The notes under the pieces: model-generated
Databases searched by the model: none
Told to the model about the DNA's origin: nothing
Seen by the model: only the letters and a program-made list of their open reading frames with translations
DNA from: Nocardioides alcanivorans
GTDB taxonomy: Bacteria; Actinomycetota; Actinomycetes; Propionibacteriales; Nocardioidaceae
DNA: 64,000 bases
Assembly (NCBI RefSeq): GCF_021555175.1
Contig: NZ_JAKGRW010000002.1
Location: 62,001-126,000, forward strand
Reading direction: 5' to 3'
Translations under genes and position numbers: made by a program
In this document: in pieces, positions 29,476-38,625 of the stretch
Layout of the letters: every line of letters starts with the position of its first letter
How positions within the stretch are numbered: position 1 is the first letter of the stretch

Positions 29476-30726
29476 ATGAGCGAGACCGGACCCACCCACG
29501 GTGTGCACTCGGAAGTCGGGCGACTGCGCAAGGTTCTCGTGTGTTCGCCGGGGTTGGCGCACCGTCGGTTGACACCGAGCAACAACGACGACCTCCTCTT
29601 CGATGACGTGATGTGGGTGGAGAACGCCCAGCGCGACCACGCCGACTTCGTCAACAAGCTGGAGCAGCGCGGCGTCGAGGTCGTCGAGCTGCACGACGTA
29701 CTCGCGCAGACCCTTCGGGTGGAAGGGGCGCGAGACTGGATCCTCGATCGCAAGATCGAGCCCAACCACGTGGGGCTGGGTCTCATCGAGGGAGCGCGCG
29801 CCTATCTCGAGTCCCTGGAGCCGCGGCAGCTCGCGGAATACCTGATCGGGGGTCTCGCGACCAACGACCTGCCCGAGGATTTCCGCAGCGACTACATCTC
29901 GCTCGCTCGTGAGTCCACCGGGGCTCGTGAGTACCTCATGCCGCCGTTGCCCAACACCCTCTACACGCGCGACACCACGTGCTGGCTCTACGGCGGCCTC
30001 ACCATGAATCCGCTCTATTGGCCGGCGCGCAAGGACGAGACGCTGCTCTACAAGGCCATCTATGCACATCACCCCGACTTCGTCGGGTCGACGATCTGGT
30101 GGGGAGATCCCGAGCAGGAGTGGGGTCAGGCCACGTTCGAGGGCGGCGACATCATGCCGGTGGGCAACGGGGTGGTGCTGATGGGCATGAGCGAGCGCAC
30201 CTCGCGACAGGCCATCACGCAGGTCGCCAAGGCACTCTTCGACCAGGGTGCCGCGGAGAAGGTGGTCATCGCCGGGATGCCGAAGTTGCGGGCTGCGATG
30301 CATCTCGACACCGTCTTCACCTTCGTCGACCGTGACGTGGTCACGCTCTATCCGACGATCATGGACGCCGTGCACACCTTCACGTTGGTGCCGAGCGACA
30401 AGGCGCCCGGCGTGGCAGTCATCGACGAGGGCTCCACCCCGTTCGTCGACGTGGTGGCGCGGTCATTGGGTCTCCCCGCCCTGCGGGTGATCGAGACCGG
30501 GGGCGACGTCTATCAGTCCGAGCGCCAACAGTGGGACAGCGGCAACAACGCGGTGGCGCTCGAGCCGGGTGTGGTGTTCACCTACGACCGCAACACGCTG
30601 ACCAACACCCTGCTGCGCAAGGCCGGCATCGAGGTGATCACCATCGTCGGCGCCGAACTCGGTCGCGGTCGTGGCGGTGGCCACTGCATGACCTGCCCGA
30701 TCAGCCGGGACCCGGTGGACTTCTGA
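29476..30726 (+). CDS. arcA: Arginine deiminase
   Basis: 416 aa from ATG 29476, preceded by AAAGGAAA. It hydrolyses L-arginine to citrulline and ammonia. Active-site motifs are complete: [57 protein letters not shown] and the catalytic Cys in [14 protein letters not shown] near the C-terminus. It pairs with the antiporter upstream. No ornithine carbamoyltransferase or carbamate kinase gene lies in the window, so ATP-generating completion of the pathway would need genes elsewhere. Confidence 0.96.
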   Translation: MSETGPTHGVHSEVGRLRKVLVCSPGLAHRRLTPSNNDDLLFDDVMWVENAQRDHADFVNKLEQRGVEVVELHDVLAQTLRVEGARDWILDRKIEPNHVGLGLIEGARAYLESLEPRQLAEYLIGGLATNDLPEDFRSDYISLARESTGAREYLMPPLPNTLYTRDTTCWLYGGLTMNPLYWPARKDETLLYKAIYAHHPDFVGSTIWWGDPEQEWGQATFEGGDIMPVGNGVVLMGMSERTSRQAITQVAKALFDQGAAEKVVIAGMPKLRAAMHLDTVFTFVDRDVVTLYPTIMDAVHTFTLVPSDKAPGVAVIDEGSTPFVDVVARSLGLPALRVIETGGDVYQSERQQWDSGNNAVALEPGVVFTYDRNTLTNTLLRKAGIEVITIVGAELGRGRGGGHCMTCPISRDPVDF

Positions 30727-30771
30727 TGCCCGTCTCCGTCGCGACGGGCGGCTGATGACTGCTGCCCCCTG

Positions 30772-31713
30772 GTGGCCGGGGGCCTCGTCGCCCTGCTCCT
30801 CGGCGCCGAGTGGGTACTCCGGTCGGCGACCTCGCTGGCCCGACGTGCCGGCGTACCGCCGATGGTCGTGGGACTGACCATCGTCTCGGTGGGCACCAGC
30901 ATGCCTGAGCTCGCGGTCGGGATCGACGCCGCGCGGCAGGGCAATCCGGGGATCGCGGTCGGCAACATCGTCGGCACCAACCTGGTCAACCTGCTGCTGG
31001 TGCTCGGACTGTGCGCCCTCATCATGCCGATCGCACTGCAGCGGCTGACGCTACGGCGCGACCTGCCGTTGATGGCCCTGTCGGCCCTTGCGTTGTGGGT
31101 GTTTGCCCGTGACGGGAACCTGGACCTGAGGGACGGCGTACTGCTGTGTCTCCTGGCGCTCGTCTACACGGCGATGGTGCTGCTCGGCGCTCGGCGCTCG
31201 GGTGCGGGCGCCGCGGAGGTCGAGGTGGTGGAGACCCCTCCCAGCAAGGGATCGGCATCCGTCGACGTGCTGGTGCTGCTGGTCGGCCTGGTGGTGATCA
31301 CGTTCGGTGCCGACCTGCTGGTCGACGGCGCGGTCCGGGTGGCTCGCAGCCTCGACGTGAGTGACACCCTGATCGGCCTCACCGTCGTTGCGATCGGCAC
31401 CTCGGCACCGGAGCTGGTCACCGCCTTGGTGTCGACGGTGCGAGGCAGTCGAGACGTCGCCATCGGCAACCTCATCGGTTCGAGCATCTACAACATCGCG
31501 CTGGTGCTGGGCATCACCACGATCGTCGCGCCCGGAGGCCTCGACATCAGCGACCAGGCACTGGACGCCGACCTGTTCCTCATGCTCGTCGTGGCGCTCG
31601 TCTGCGTGCCGGTCTTCTGGTCGGGGAGGCGCATCAGCCGTCTGGAGGGCGGGCTGGGAGTCGCGCTGTACCTCGGCTACGTGGCGTGGTTGATCGGCAA
31701 CCAGCTGCCCTGA
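30772..31713 (+). CDS. Calcium/sodium antiporter (CaCA family)
   Basis: Two homologous membrane repeats each carry the cation-binding motif: GTSMPELAVGIDAARQGNPG in the first and GTSAPELVTALVSTVRGSRD in the second (acidic residues bind Ca2+/Na+). About ten membrane segments. As read, the N-terminus is short; the ATG at 30755 would give MTAAPLVAGGLVALLL if one C were added to the run at 30765-30769, restoring the usual start. So 30755 is probably the true start of the gene. It follows arcA by 28 bases or more; functional relation to it is unclear. Confidence 0.85.
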   Translation: MAGGLVALLLGAEWVLRSATSLARRAGVPPMVVGLTIVSVGTSMPELAVGIDAARQGNPGIAVGNIVGTNLVNLLLVLGLCALIMPIALQRLTLRRDLPLMALSALALWVFARDGNLDLRDGVLLCLLALVYTAMVLLGARRSGAGAAEVEVVETPPSKGSASVDVLVLLVGLVVITFGADLLVDGAVRVARSLDVSDTLIGLTVVAIGTSAPELVTALVSTVRGSRDVAIGNLIGSSIYNIALVLGITTIVAPGGLDISDQALDADLFLMLVVALVCVPVFWSGRRISRLEGGLGVALYLGYVAWLIGNQLP

Positions 31714-31752
31714 CCCCACCCGGCCCGAAGCGTCCGCCCGAGCGGGTCAGGG
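31708..31752. terminator. Inverted repeat spanning two convergent gene ends
   Basis: CCCTGACCC and GGGTCAGGG (9-bp perfect arms, 27-nt loop) overlap the stop codons of the antiporter (+) and the TetR gene (-). A bidirectional terminator is plausible despite the long loop. Confidence 0.4.
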
Positions 31753-32343
31753 CTGAGCCAGGTAGCCCACGACGAGGGCCTCCATCTCGTCGACCAACTG
31801 CTCGCGGGTGATGCCGGCCGGTTGGTCGAGCACCCAGCGGAGTGCCAGATTCTGCACCGCCATCACCACCACCCACGACGCGACCTGGGGCGAGGGGCGG
31901 TGCATCCCAACCGGCCGTACGCCGAGCAGGGCGCTGGTCAGGACACGGATCTGCCGCTCCAGCGCCTCCAGCCGATCACCGTTGAGCTGCAGCGGCAGCT
32001 CCCGTGCGACCACCGCCAGCAGGGTGCGGTCTGCCTCGAGTGCGGCAACCAGGGCGTCGGCGATGCTGCGCACCAAGGTGGGGCCGGTCTCGGCCACGCG
32101 GTCCGCCAGTGACGCGGCGACGAGCTCGGCGACCTCGTCCCAGTACCGCGCGATCACCACGTCAAGGATCGCACCCTTGTCGGGGAAGTACTGGTAGAGC
32201 GATCCGGGACTGACGGCGGCCCGCGCCGCCACCCGGTTCGTGCTGAAGGCGTCGTAGCCGTCGGCGACCAGCACGTCGCGACCGGCGGTGATGATCCGCT
32301 CCACCATCTGCCTCGACCGGGCCTGGCGGGGGACCTTGCGCAT
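31747..32343 (-). CDS. TetR family transcriptional regulator
   Basis: 198 aa from ATG 32343; earlier in-frame starts add three residues. The N-terminal DNA-binding domain has the standard pattern (IITAGRDVLVADGYDAFSTN, RVAARAAVSPGSLYQYFPDK). The C-terminal ligand domain is unassigned. It is divergent from two MpaB-family genes, with a 62-base intergenic region containing an inverted repeat, so it most likely represses them and itself. Confidence 0.85.
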   Translation of the reverse strand: MRKVPRQARSRQMVERIITAGRDVLVADGYDAFSTNRVAARAAVSPGSLYQYFPDKGAILDVVIARYWDEVAELVAASLADRVAETGPTLVRSIADALVAALEADRTLLAVVARELPLQLNGDRLEALERQIRVLTSALLGVRPVGMHRPSPQVASWVVVMAVQNLALRWVLDQPAGITREQLVDEMEALVVGYLAQP

Positions 32344-32364
32344 GCATCCCACCGTAGCTGGATC

Positions 32365-32391
32365 GCGAGTTGAATGCGACCAATTGCTCGC
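32365..32391. promoter_or_regulatory. Candidate TetR operator
   Basis: GCGAG and CTCGC arms, 17 bases apart, lie between the TetR gene and the divergent MpaB-family genes. Size and position fit a TetR site; the short arms make it tentative. Confidence 0.3.
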
Positions 32392-32405
32392 TTCACACTC
32401 GACGT

Positions 32406-33688
32406 ATGAGCGCAGAGATCCCCACCCGCGAGGTCGCGAGTCCTTCGACGCCCGACGTGGCCGTCCCGCCCGCTCGGTTCCGTGCTGCGGAGGCGCGCAA
32501 CCGACGGCTGGGGCGCCCGCTGCGAGCCGTGGGCCGCATCGGTGAGGTCGATGAGCAGCTGATGCAGCGCATCGGACGAGCGATGGGGGAACGGGACGAG
32601 CTGGGTGCGCGCCTAGCCGATGCGATCCGTTTGCGAGCAGGTGAGCCCGGACGAGTCACCATGACGCAGTTCCGGCAGGCCCTCGACGAAGGAGTCGCTT
32701 CCGTGACGGATGCCCCGCCGGCCCTGCGCGACTTCTTCGCGGAGGTCGAGCGGGAGCCCGAGTGGCTCGACCGCTCCTTGGCAGAGGAGGGCGCTCGAGC
32801 CTTCCGGAGGTTCGGCCAGAACGCCCAGGACGTGTTGCTCCAGCTGTCGCTGGTCGGTGGCTATCGCTTCGGTGGGCCCACCGACCTGCTGGTCGCGACA
32901 GGCGGGCTCACCGGTGGGCAGACGGTGCGGCGGCTGGCCGAGACCCAGAAGTGGGGCGCCAGCCTCACCGACGAACACGAGCTTCGGCCCCCGGCCCCCG
33001 GTCGCCGTGCCGGCGAGGCCTGGCGGCTGACCGTCCACGTCCGGTTGATGCACGCGATGGTCAACCATGCCTATGCGGGCCGTTGGGACACCGGGCAGTG
33101 GGGGCTGCCGATCAACCAGGCCGACCAGGCCTCGACGCTCGGTCTCTTCGACGGGGTGCTCCTCCTCGGTGTCCGTGCGCTGGGGGTTCCGGTCTCACGC
33201 CGTGACTCGCGGGCGGTCATGCACCTGTGGAAGTACGTCGGGTGGTTGATGGGTGTTGCCGACGACTTCCTCGTCGACAGCGAGCGCGAGCGACACCGGA
33301 TCAACTACCACGTCCTGCTGGCGCAGGGGCCGCTCAGCGAAGCCGGGCCGCTGCTCTCCCAGGCAGTGGTGGCCGCCCAGCTCGAACGCCACTACCCAGG
33401 CTGGCCCCGACCGCTGCAGCCACTGCGCGGTGCCTACGAGCGGGAGCGCCTGCTCTCGATGCTCACCGTCTTCCTCGGCACCACGAGCATGCACGAACTC
33501 GGGCTGCCGGTCCGACTGCCCTGGGCGCACGCCTACCTCGCTCCGCTCAACACCGTGCGTTATCGCCTGCTCGGCCGGTTGCCGGGGGCAAGGACCGGCT
33601 CTCGCGGTGGGGCGACCGACGAGCGCAGCGCCTGCTGGCCAGCTACTACCGTGGTGAGCAGCAGAGTCTGGGAAAGGTCGAGGCATGA
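32406..33688 (+). CDS. MpaB-family (DUF2236) protein, frameshifted near the C-terminus
   Basis: About 427 aa when corrected. The protein follows the oxygenase MpaB family pattern: REPEWLDRSLAEEGARAFRR, then the heme-type HxxxMVNHAY region around VRLMHAMVNHAYAGR, and WKYVGWLMGVADDF. Starting at ATG 32406 the frame derails at the G run 33584-33588; one added G gives GRLPGGKDRLSRWGDRRAQR ... SLGKVEA and a stop at 33688 that overlaps the next ATG. Without correction it would run into the downstream gene to 33845. Family members include fungal MpaB and bacterial latex-clearing-type oxygenases; the substrate here is unknown. Confidence 0.8.
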
Positions 33689-35031
33689 CGACGCTCCACC
33701 ACCCCGCGCTGGCCGAACGCGTCCGCGGCCAACGCGAGCAGGCGACGTACGACCGGATCGACTTCGATGCGCTGCCGCACCGACTCGCGCTCGGCGTCAA
33801 CGACGAGAGCTTCCTGCCCGACTGGGTGGGTGTCGACCGTGGTGAGCTGCTTGCCGACGAGCCGCTCGTCGAGCTCTTCACCACGACGGCGATGCTCGGC
33901 GACGTGGTCGCCGACCCCTATGCGGCGCTGATCGCCTCCCACTCGATGAAGGAGCTCGTCGAGATGCTGGTGCGCGCCTGCGAGGGCGGCATCGAGTCGG
34001 TGCCTGAGGCACCGCCGGAACTGGCGGCGTTCGTCGCCGACATGGAGCGAGTGCCCGAGTGGCTCGACATGGATCTGGTCGAGCAGGGCGCGCGGGAGGC
34101 TCGGCTGACGGCTGCGCTGCTGGCGCCGTTCATCACCCGCGGTGCCTTCGTCGCGACCTTCATGAACACCTATGCAGCCCTGCCGATGGCGCTGACCGGC
34201 GCCCTGAGCGGTGCCCGCGCGGCCCACCGGGTCAACGAGACCTCCAGCTTCTTCGCGGTCACGACCCAGCCGGGCGCGCTCGAACGTCACGGTCCCGGCT
34301 TCCGAGCCGCAGCGATGGTGCGGTTGATGCACTCGATGGTGCGCGTGCATGCGCTCACTCGCTCCCAGCGTTGGGACCCCGCGGTCTTCGGGGTGCCGGT
34401 GCCCCAGTCGGACCAACTGCCCGCCAACTACATCGTCACCTACCTGCTCGCTCGGAAGGTGCTGCGCGCCGGCCGCGACTTCACGCCGGCGGAGCGGGCG
34501 GTGGTCGAGTTCACCCGCTACCGCGGGTTCCTGCTCGGCATGCCGGAGGAGCTGTTGCCGATCGGTCCCGAGGAGATCGTCCGGGTGCTGCACACCTGGG
34601 GTGCGGTGCTCCGCGGCGGCTTCGATGACGCGACGTGCGGTGAGCTGGTGCGCTCCACGATGTCTGCCCACCTCCGTTCCGGGAACGGCCTGCTCGACCG
34701 GATCGCCGACGACGTCGAGAAGAGCTGGAGCAAGACGTTCTTCGTGCGTGCCTTCGCCGCCGGTGACAAGGAGGTGGCCCGCTCGATGGGCGTCGACTAC
34801 GGCCTCGGTGACACCGCCCGCATCGCCGTGACCACCCCGTTCATCGTCGGACGTCACGCTGCTGTCGGTGCGCTGCGCAAGCTTCCCCTGTTCGCCGATC
34901 CGCTCGACCGCTACCTCGTCGCGATGGTCGAGCGTCGGTTGCGCGAATACGGCAAGCCCGAGTTCACCAGCGACCACACGTCGTACGCCGACAGGCAAGC
35001 TCCCGAGCGGCGTGCCAGGACGCACATCTGA
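33685..35031 (+). CDS. MpaB-family (DUF2236) protein
   Basis: 448 aa, a paralogue of the preceding gene. Shared blocks are VPEWLDMDLVEQGAREARL, AAMVRLMHSMVRVHALTRS (with the conserved His) and FTRYRGFLLGMPEELLPIG. It carries a longer C-terminal extension than its neighbour. The ATG at 33685 overlaps the corrected stop of the first gene, so the pair is coupled. Both are divergent from the TetR gene, which probably controls them. A heme-dependent oxygenase-like role is inferred from the family. Confidence 0.82.
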   Translation: MTTLHHPALAERVRGQREQATYDRIDFDALPHRLALGVNDESFLPDWVGVDRGELLADEPLVELFTTTAMLGDVVADPYAALIASHSMKELVEMLVRACEGGIESVPEAPPELAAFVADMERVPEWLDMDLVEQGAREARLTAALLAPFITRGAFVATFMNTYAALPMALTGALSGARAAHRVNETSSFFAVTTQPGALERHGPGFRAAAMVRLMHSMVRVHALTRSQRWDPAVFGVPVPQSDQLPANYIVTYLLARKVLRAGRDFTPAERAVVEFTRYRGFLLGMPEELLPIGPEEIVRVLHTWGAVLRGGFDDATCGELVRSTMSAHLRSGNGLLDRIADDVEKSWSKTFFVRAFAAGDKEVARSMGVDYGLGDTARIAVTTPFIVGRHAAVGALRKLPLFADPLDRYLVAMVERRLREYGKPEFTSDHTSYADRQAPERRARTHI

Positions 35032-35305
35032 GCAGACCAGCGAGGTCGCACCGTATCGGCGCTGATCAGGGGCCATCGTGCGTCGCGTTGGTTCGCGTCG
35101 TGTCGTGCCGGGGCGCCCTCGGGAGTTGGCAACGTCGGTGATCCACGCGTTGACCTCGGTCACCGCTTCATCGAGTGCAAGGGCCATCCCACTGGATGCG
35201 TCAATGCGTCGATGCCCCTCCAGACTTCTCTGAGGATCAGACGAGCCGAAGTGCGTGACGGATGCGCGCGGGACGATGTTGTCCCGGGCAAGCGTTGCGA
35301 TGCCG

Positions 35306-35968
35306 TCAACCGCCGGTGCCGACCCGCCGTACGAGCAGCGTGGCGTCGCCAATCTCGACGGTCTTTCCGTCGCGTTCGACAACTCGTGGACGTTCTTCGA
35401 CGACCAGCGGCTCGAAGCCGTCGGGCAGGGCGGGCAGCAGGTCCTCGGCGTGCCACATTGCGCGGTGCTGGTCGGCGCTCAGCTGGGCGAACACCTCCGA
35501 CGGCGCGTGCCCGACGACGAGCAGGTGGCCACCCGGCGCGACTGCTTCCGTGAGACGACGCACGACGTCCACCATCGGGCTGCCGGGGTGCAGGAAGTGA
35601 GTCGTCACCAGGTCGAACTGGCGACCCGCCGCCTCGAAAGTGCGAGCGTCGACCCGCCACCAGTCGGTGCGGTCGGCCACACCGGCCTCCTCGGCGTGCT
35701 CGGCGGCGCGGGCCAGCCCCGCAGCCGAGAAGTCGGCGCCCGTGACGGTCCACCCCTGCTGTGCGAGCCAGATGACGTCGCCGCCCTCACCGCATCCCAG
35801 GTCCATGGCGGTGCCGGGCGTCAGCGCGCTCACCTCCGCGACAAGCTGCGGGTTCGGTCGGCCGCTCCAGATCTTGTCGGACCCGGAATACCGCGCGTCC
35901 CAGCCGGGCTCTTCGAAGTAGTCCGGGGCATCCGGATCGTGGTCGGTGTGATCGTGGGTCTCGGTCAT
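35306..35968 (-). CDS. Class I SAM-dependent methyltransferase
   Basis: 220 aa. The SAM-binding motif I AMDLGCGEGGDVIWLAQQG is followed by the acidic loop TGADFSAAGLARAAEHAEEA, motif DLVTTHFLHPG and PGGHLLVVGHAP. The N-terminus HDHTDHDPDAP is rich in His and Asp. Substrate cannot be assigned; the closest general type is the thiopurine/tellurite-like small-molecule methyltransferases. Isolated gene; the 274 bases on its 3' side hold nothing I can identify. Confidence 0.85.
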   Translation of the reverse strand: MTETHDHTDHDPDAPDYFEEPGWDARYSGSDKIWSGRPNPQLVAEVSALTPGTAMDLGCGEGGDVIWLAQQGWTVTGADFSAAGLARAAEHAEEAGVADRTDWWRVDARTFEAAGRQFDLVTTHFLHPGSPMVDVVRRLTEAVAPGGHLLVVGHAPSEVFAQLSADQHRAMWHAEDLLPALPDGFEPLVVEERPRVVERDGKTVEIGDATLLVRRVGTGG

Positions 35969-36120
35969 GGATCCAGCGTGAGGTCAGGAACACCACAGAG
36001 CAACTTTCTTTGCTGTTGTGGCAAAAATGGCCCAAGGTCACGAGGGATACGTGTGGATCGACGCCCATCCCGCTGGCGACGACGCTGGGAGATGTCTCCA
36101 GCACGGTCTACGGTGACCTG

Positions 36121-36792
36121 ATGCCCCCAACCCGAGGACGATGGCTCCAGAGAGTCACCCGGGTCCGGGCTGCGCGCTGGGGAGCATTGGCGCTGCTGGT
36201 GCGACCGGCCTACATCGCGACCGAGTTCCTCGTTGCGACGGCAACGAGAGGCGGCTACAGCTTCGCCTCCGACTCGGTCAGCCGCCTCGGTGAGATCGGG
36301 TGCTCCGCGGCGTACTGCTCGCCGCGGCACGAGCTGATGAACGGCTCATTCATCGGCTTCGGCGCACTGCTGGCCGGCGGCGCCGTGCTGCTCTCGCGGC
36401 CGCTGGGGCCGTGGGTCACGGGCTTGTTGGTGGTCTCCGGCCTGAGCTCGGTTGCGACGGGCCTTGCGCCCCTCGACCAGGACGCCACTCTGCATGCGAT
36501 CGCGGCGGCCCCGTTGTTCGTGGCGCAGCCGATCGCGCTGATCGTTCTCGGCGTCCGGTTGCGGAATGACCGCCCGCGTCCAGCTGCGGCGCTCCTCGCA
36601 ACGGGTGTCCTGACCGGTACGGCGGCCGTGTCGTTCGTGCTCTTCGGTGACGGCCCCGCTTCGGGCGCCCTCGAACGCCTCGCCCTGTGGCCGGTGCTGA
36701 TCGGGCTGGCCGGGTTCGCGTGGACGCAACTCGCTCCCGATGAGGGTTCAGGCGCCGGTCATTCGGTGACCCGTTCCCACACCGCGTCATGA
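36121..36792 (+). CDS. DUF998 family membrane protein
   Basis: 223 aa from ATG 36121. Six or so membrane segments with the DUF998 pattern: short cytoplasmic start, ATRGGYSFASDSVSRLGEIG, then CSPRHELMNGSFIGFGALLA and a C-terminal pair of helices ending WTQLAPDEG. The frame is open back to 36010, but that overlaps the upstream intergenic region without a better start. Function unknown. Convergent with the ABC ATPase gene, overlapping it by six bases. Confidence 0.75.
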   Translation: MPPTRGRWLQRVTRVRAARWGALALLVRPAYIATEFLVATATRGGYSFASDSVSRLGEIGCSAAYCSPRHELMNGSFIGFGALLAGGAVLLSRPLGPWVTGLLVVSGLSSVATGLAPLDQDATLHAIAAAPLFVAQPIALIVLGVRLRNDRPRPAAALLATGVLTGTAAVSFVLFGDGPASGALERLALWPVLIGLAGFAWTQLAPDEGSGAGHSVTRSHTAS

Positions 36793-37545
36793 CGTGAGGA
36801 ACCGGACGTGCAGTCCGTCCTCGTCGCGCACGACGCGGGCCCGCACGCCGTACACCTCCTCGATCAGCTCAGGTGTCAGCACCTCGGCGGGCGGCCCGGT
36901 CGCCACGACCCGCCCGTGTCCCAGCACGACCAGTTCATCGCAGAAGGCGGCGGCAAGGTTGAGGTCGTGCAGCGCCATCAACACCGTCACCGGGGCCTGG
37001 CGGACCAACCGCAGCAGCTCGATCTGGTGGCGTACGTCGAGGTGGTTGGTCGGCTCGTCGAGGAGCAGCACAGACGGCTCCTGGGCCAGGGCACGTGCCA
37101 ACTGGACCCGCTGCCTCTCGCCGCCGGACAGCGTGGAGTAGCGGCGATCCAGGTGGGTGGCCACGTTCGTCGCCCGAGCTGCCCGCGTCACCGCGTCCCG
37201 ATCAGCAGTGGTGGCGCCGTCCCACGGGCGCCGGTGGGGCACCCGCCCGAGATCGATCACGTCGGCCACCCGCGGGTCCTGGTCGGTGTTGACCTCCTGC
37301 TCCACGAGCGCCACCCGTTGGGCGAGCCGGCGACGGGGCAGGCGCGCCGCGTCATCACCCTCGACCGTGACGGTGCCGGAGGTCGGCCTCCGGATGGCCG
37401 CCAGCATCCGGAGCAGGGACGACTTGCCGGAGCCGTTCGGCCCGAGCAGGCCGACCGACGCACCGACGGGGGCGGTCAGGGTGACGTCCTCGACGATCCG
37501 CACGCTTCCGACCGACCAGCAGACGTCCTGAGCTGCGAGTGTCAT
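36787..37545 (-). CDS. ABC transporter ATPase, FecE/BtuD-like (corrinoid or siderophore import)
   Basis: 252 aa from ATG 37545. Walker A GPNGSGKSS, signature LSGGERQRVQLARAL, Walker B VLLLDEPTNHLD and the H-loop ALHDLNLA are all intact. Its start overlaps the permease stop. It is the last gene of a receptor-permease-ATPase operon whose first gene follows a cobalamin riboswitch, so the natural substrate is probably vitamin B12 or a related corrinoid rather than a siderophore. Sequence alone does not separate these two classes. Confidence 0.88.
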   Translation of the reverse strand: MTLAAQDVCWSVGSVRIVEDVTLTAPVGASVGLLGPNGSGKSSLLRMLAAIRRPTSGTVTVEGDDAARLPRRRLAQRVALVEQEVNTDQDPRVADVIDLGRVPHRRPWDGATTADRDAVTRAARATNVATHLDRRYSTLSGGERQRVQLARALAQEPSVLLLDEPTNHLDVRHQIELLRLVRQAPVTVLMALHDLNLAAAFCDELVVLGHGRVVATGPPAEVLTPELIEEVYGVRARVVRDEDGLHVRFLTS

Positions 37546-38618
37546 GCGCGACGCTCCCTGCGGAGAAGGATCGCGATGAAGGCGGGGACGCCGATGATCG
37601 CCGTCGCCACTCCGACCGGCAGTTCCTGCGGGTCCAGCACCGTACGCGCCGCGGTGTCGACCCAGACGAGGAAGATCGCGCCCGCCAGCGCAGCCGTCGG
37701 GAGCAGCAGCCGGTGCTTGACGCCGACCAGTGCGCGTGCCGCATGGGGCAGGACGAGCCCGACGAAGCCGATCGCCCCCGACGTGCTGACGATGATGGCG
37801 GTGATGAGCGCGGTCACCACCAGCAGCACGATCCGCGCACGGGCGACGTTGACCCCGAGGGAGGCCGCGGCGTCCTGCCCGAACGTGAAGGCGTCGAGGG
37901 TCGAGGCGTTGGCCAGGCACACGCCGAGACCGACCAGCACCAGGAGGGCGCACACCATCACGTCCGTCCAGCTCGCCGACGCCAGCGAGCCCAGCAGCCA
38001 GAAGAGCACCCCGCGGGTCTGCTCGGCGTCGGCTGCCATGTAGACGATGAAGGAGGTCAGCGCGGCGAAGAGCTGCGTGGCCGCCACCCCGGCGAGCAGC
38101 ACCCGATCGGTCGTGCCTCCGGCAGCGAACGCGAGCACCAGCACCAGCGCGAAGGCGCACAACGCGCCGATGAACGCCCCCGTGGCGAGCCCGATCGAAC
38201 CGGCCCCCACCCCGAGCACCACGATCGAGACGGCGCCGGTGGAGGCGCCCGACGAGATGCCGAGCACGAACGGATCAGCGAGCGGGTTGCGCAGCAGCGA
38301 CTGGAGGATGACACCGCACACGGCCAAGCCGGCTCCGCAGAGCGCCGCCAGGAGGGTCCGGGGCATCCTCAGGTTCCACACGATGCCGTCCTGGATCCGG
38401 GTCAGTCCGGAGTCCGCACCGGTGAGCTTCGACCACAGGACGGCGCCGACATCGCTCGCGGTCAGGTCGGAGGGGCCGATGGTGACCGCCACGGCCACGG
38501 ACGCCGCGAGCACCAGCACGCCGCACGTCCAGAGACCGGCGACGCCGACCCGGACCGGGACGGTCCGCAACCGCACGCCGACAGCGTCCTCCGCTCGGCT
38601 GTTCACTTGGCTGCTCAC
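37542..38618 (-). CDS. ABC transporter permease, FecCD/BtuC family
   Basis: About 358 aa from GTG 38618; GTG codons at 38606 and 38576 are alternatives. Ten membrane segments with family signatures RMPRTLLAALCGAGLAVCG, LLRNPLADPFVLGISSGAS and the C-terminal GAIGFVGLVLPHAARALVG that contacts the ATPase. It lies 7 bases after the receptor gene stop and overlaps the ATPase start. Substrate by context: corrinoid. Confidence 0.88.
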   Translation of the reverse strand: MSSQVNSRAEDAVGVRLRTVPVRVGVAGLWTCGVLVLAASVAVAVTIGPSDLTASDVGAVLWSKLTGADSGLTRIQDGIVWNLRMPRTLLAALCGAGLAVCGVILQSLLRNPLADPFVLGISSGASTGAVSIVVLGVGAGSIGLATGAFIGALCAFALVLVLAFAAGGTTDRVLLAGVAATQLFAALTSFIVYMAADAEQTRGVLFWLLGSLASASWTDVMVCALLVLVGLGVCLANASTLDAFTFGQDAAASLGVNVARARIVLLVVTALITAIIVSTSGAIGFVGLVLPHAARALVGVKHRLLLPTAALAGAIFLVWVDTAARTVLDPQELPVGVATAIIGVPAFIAILLRRERRA

Positions 38619-38625
38619 CTCGGGC

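Noticed and set aside
32406..33845. A 491-codon reading of the first MpaB gene running into the second
   Set aside because: The tail after 33590 is out-of-frame sequence; one added G gives a conserved C-terminus and a stop overlapping the next ATG.
35032..35305. A short minus-strand coding remnant between the MpaB and methyltransferase genes
   Set aside because: The translation has no recognisable domain and no start signal; it was left unannotated.
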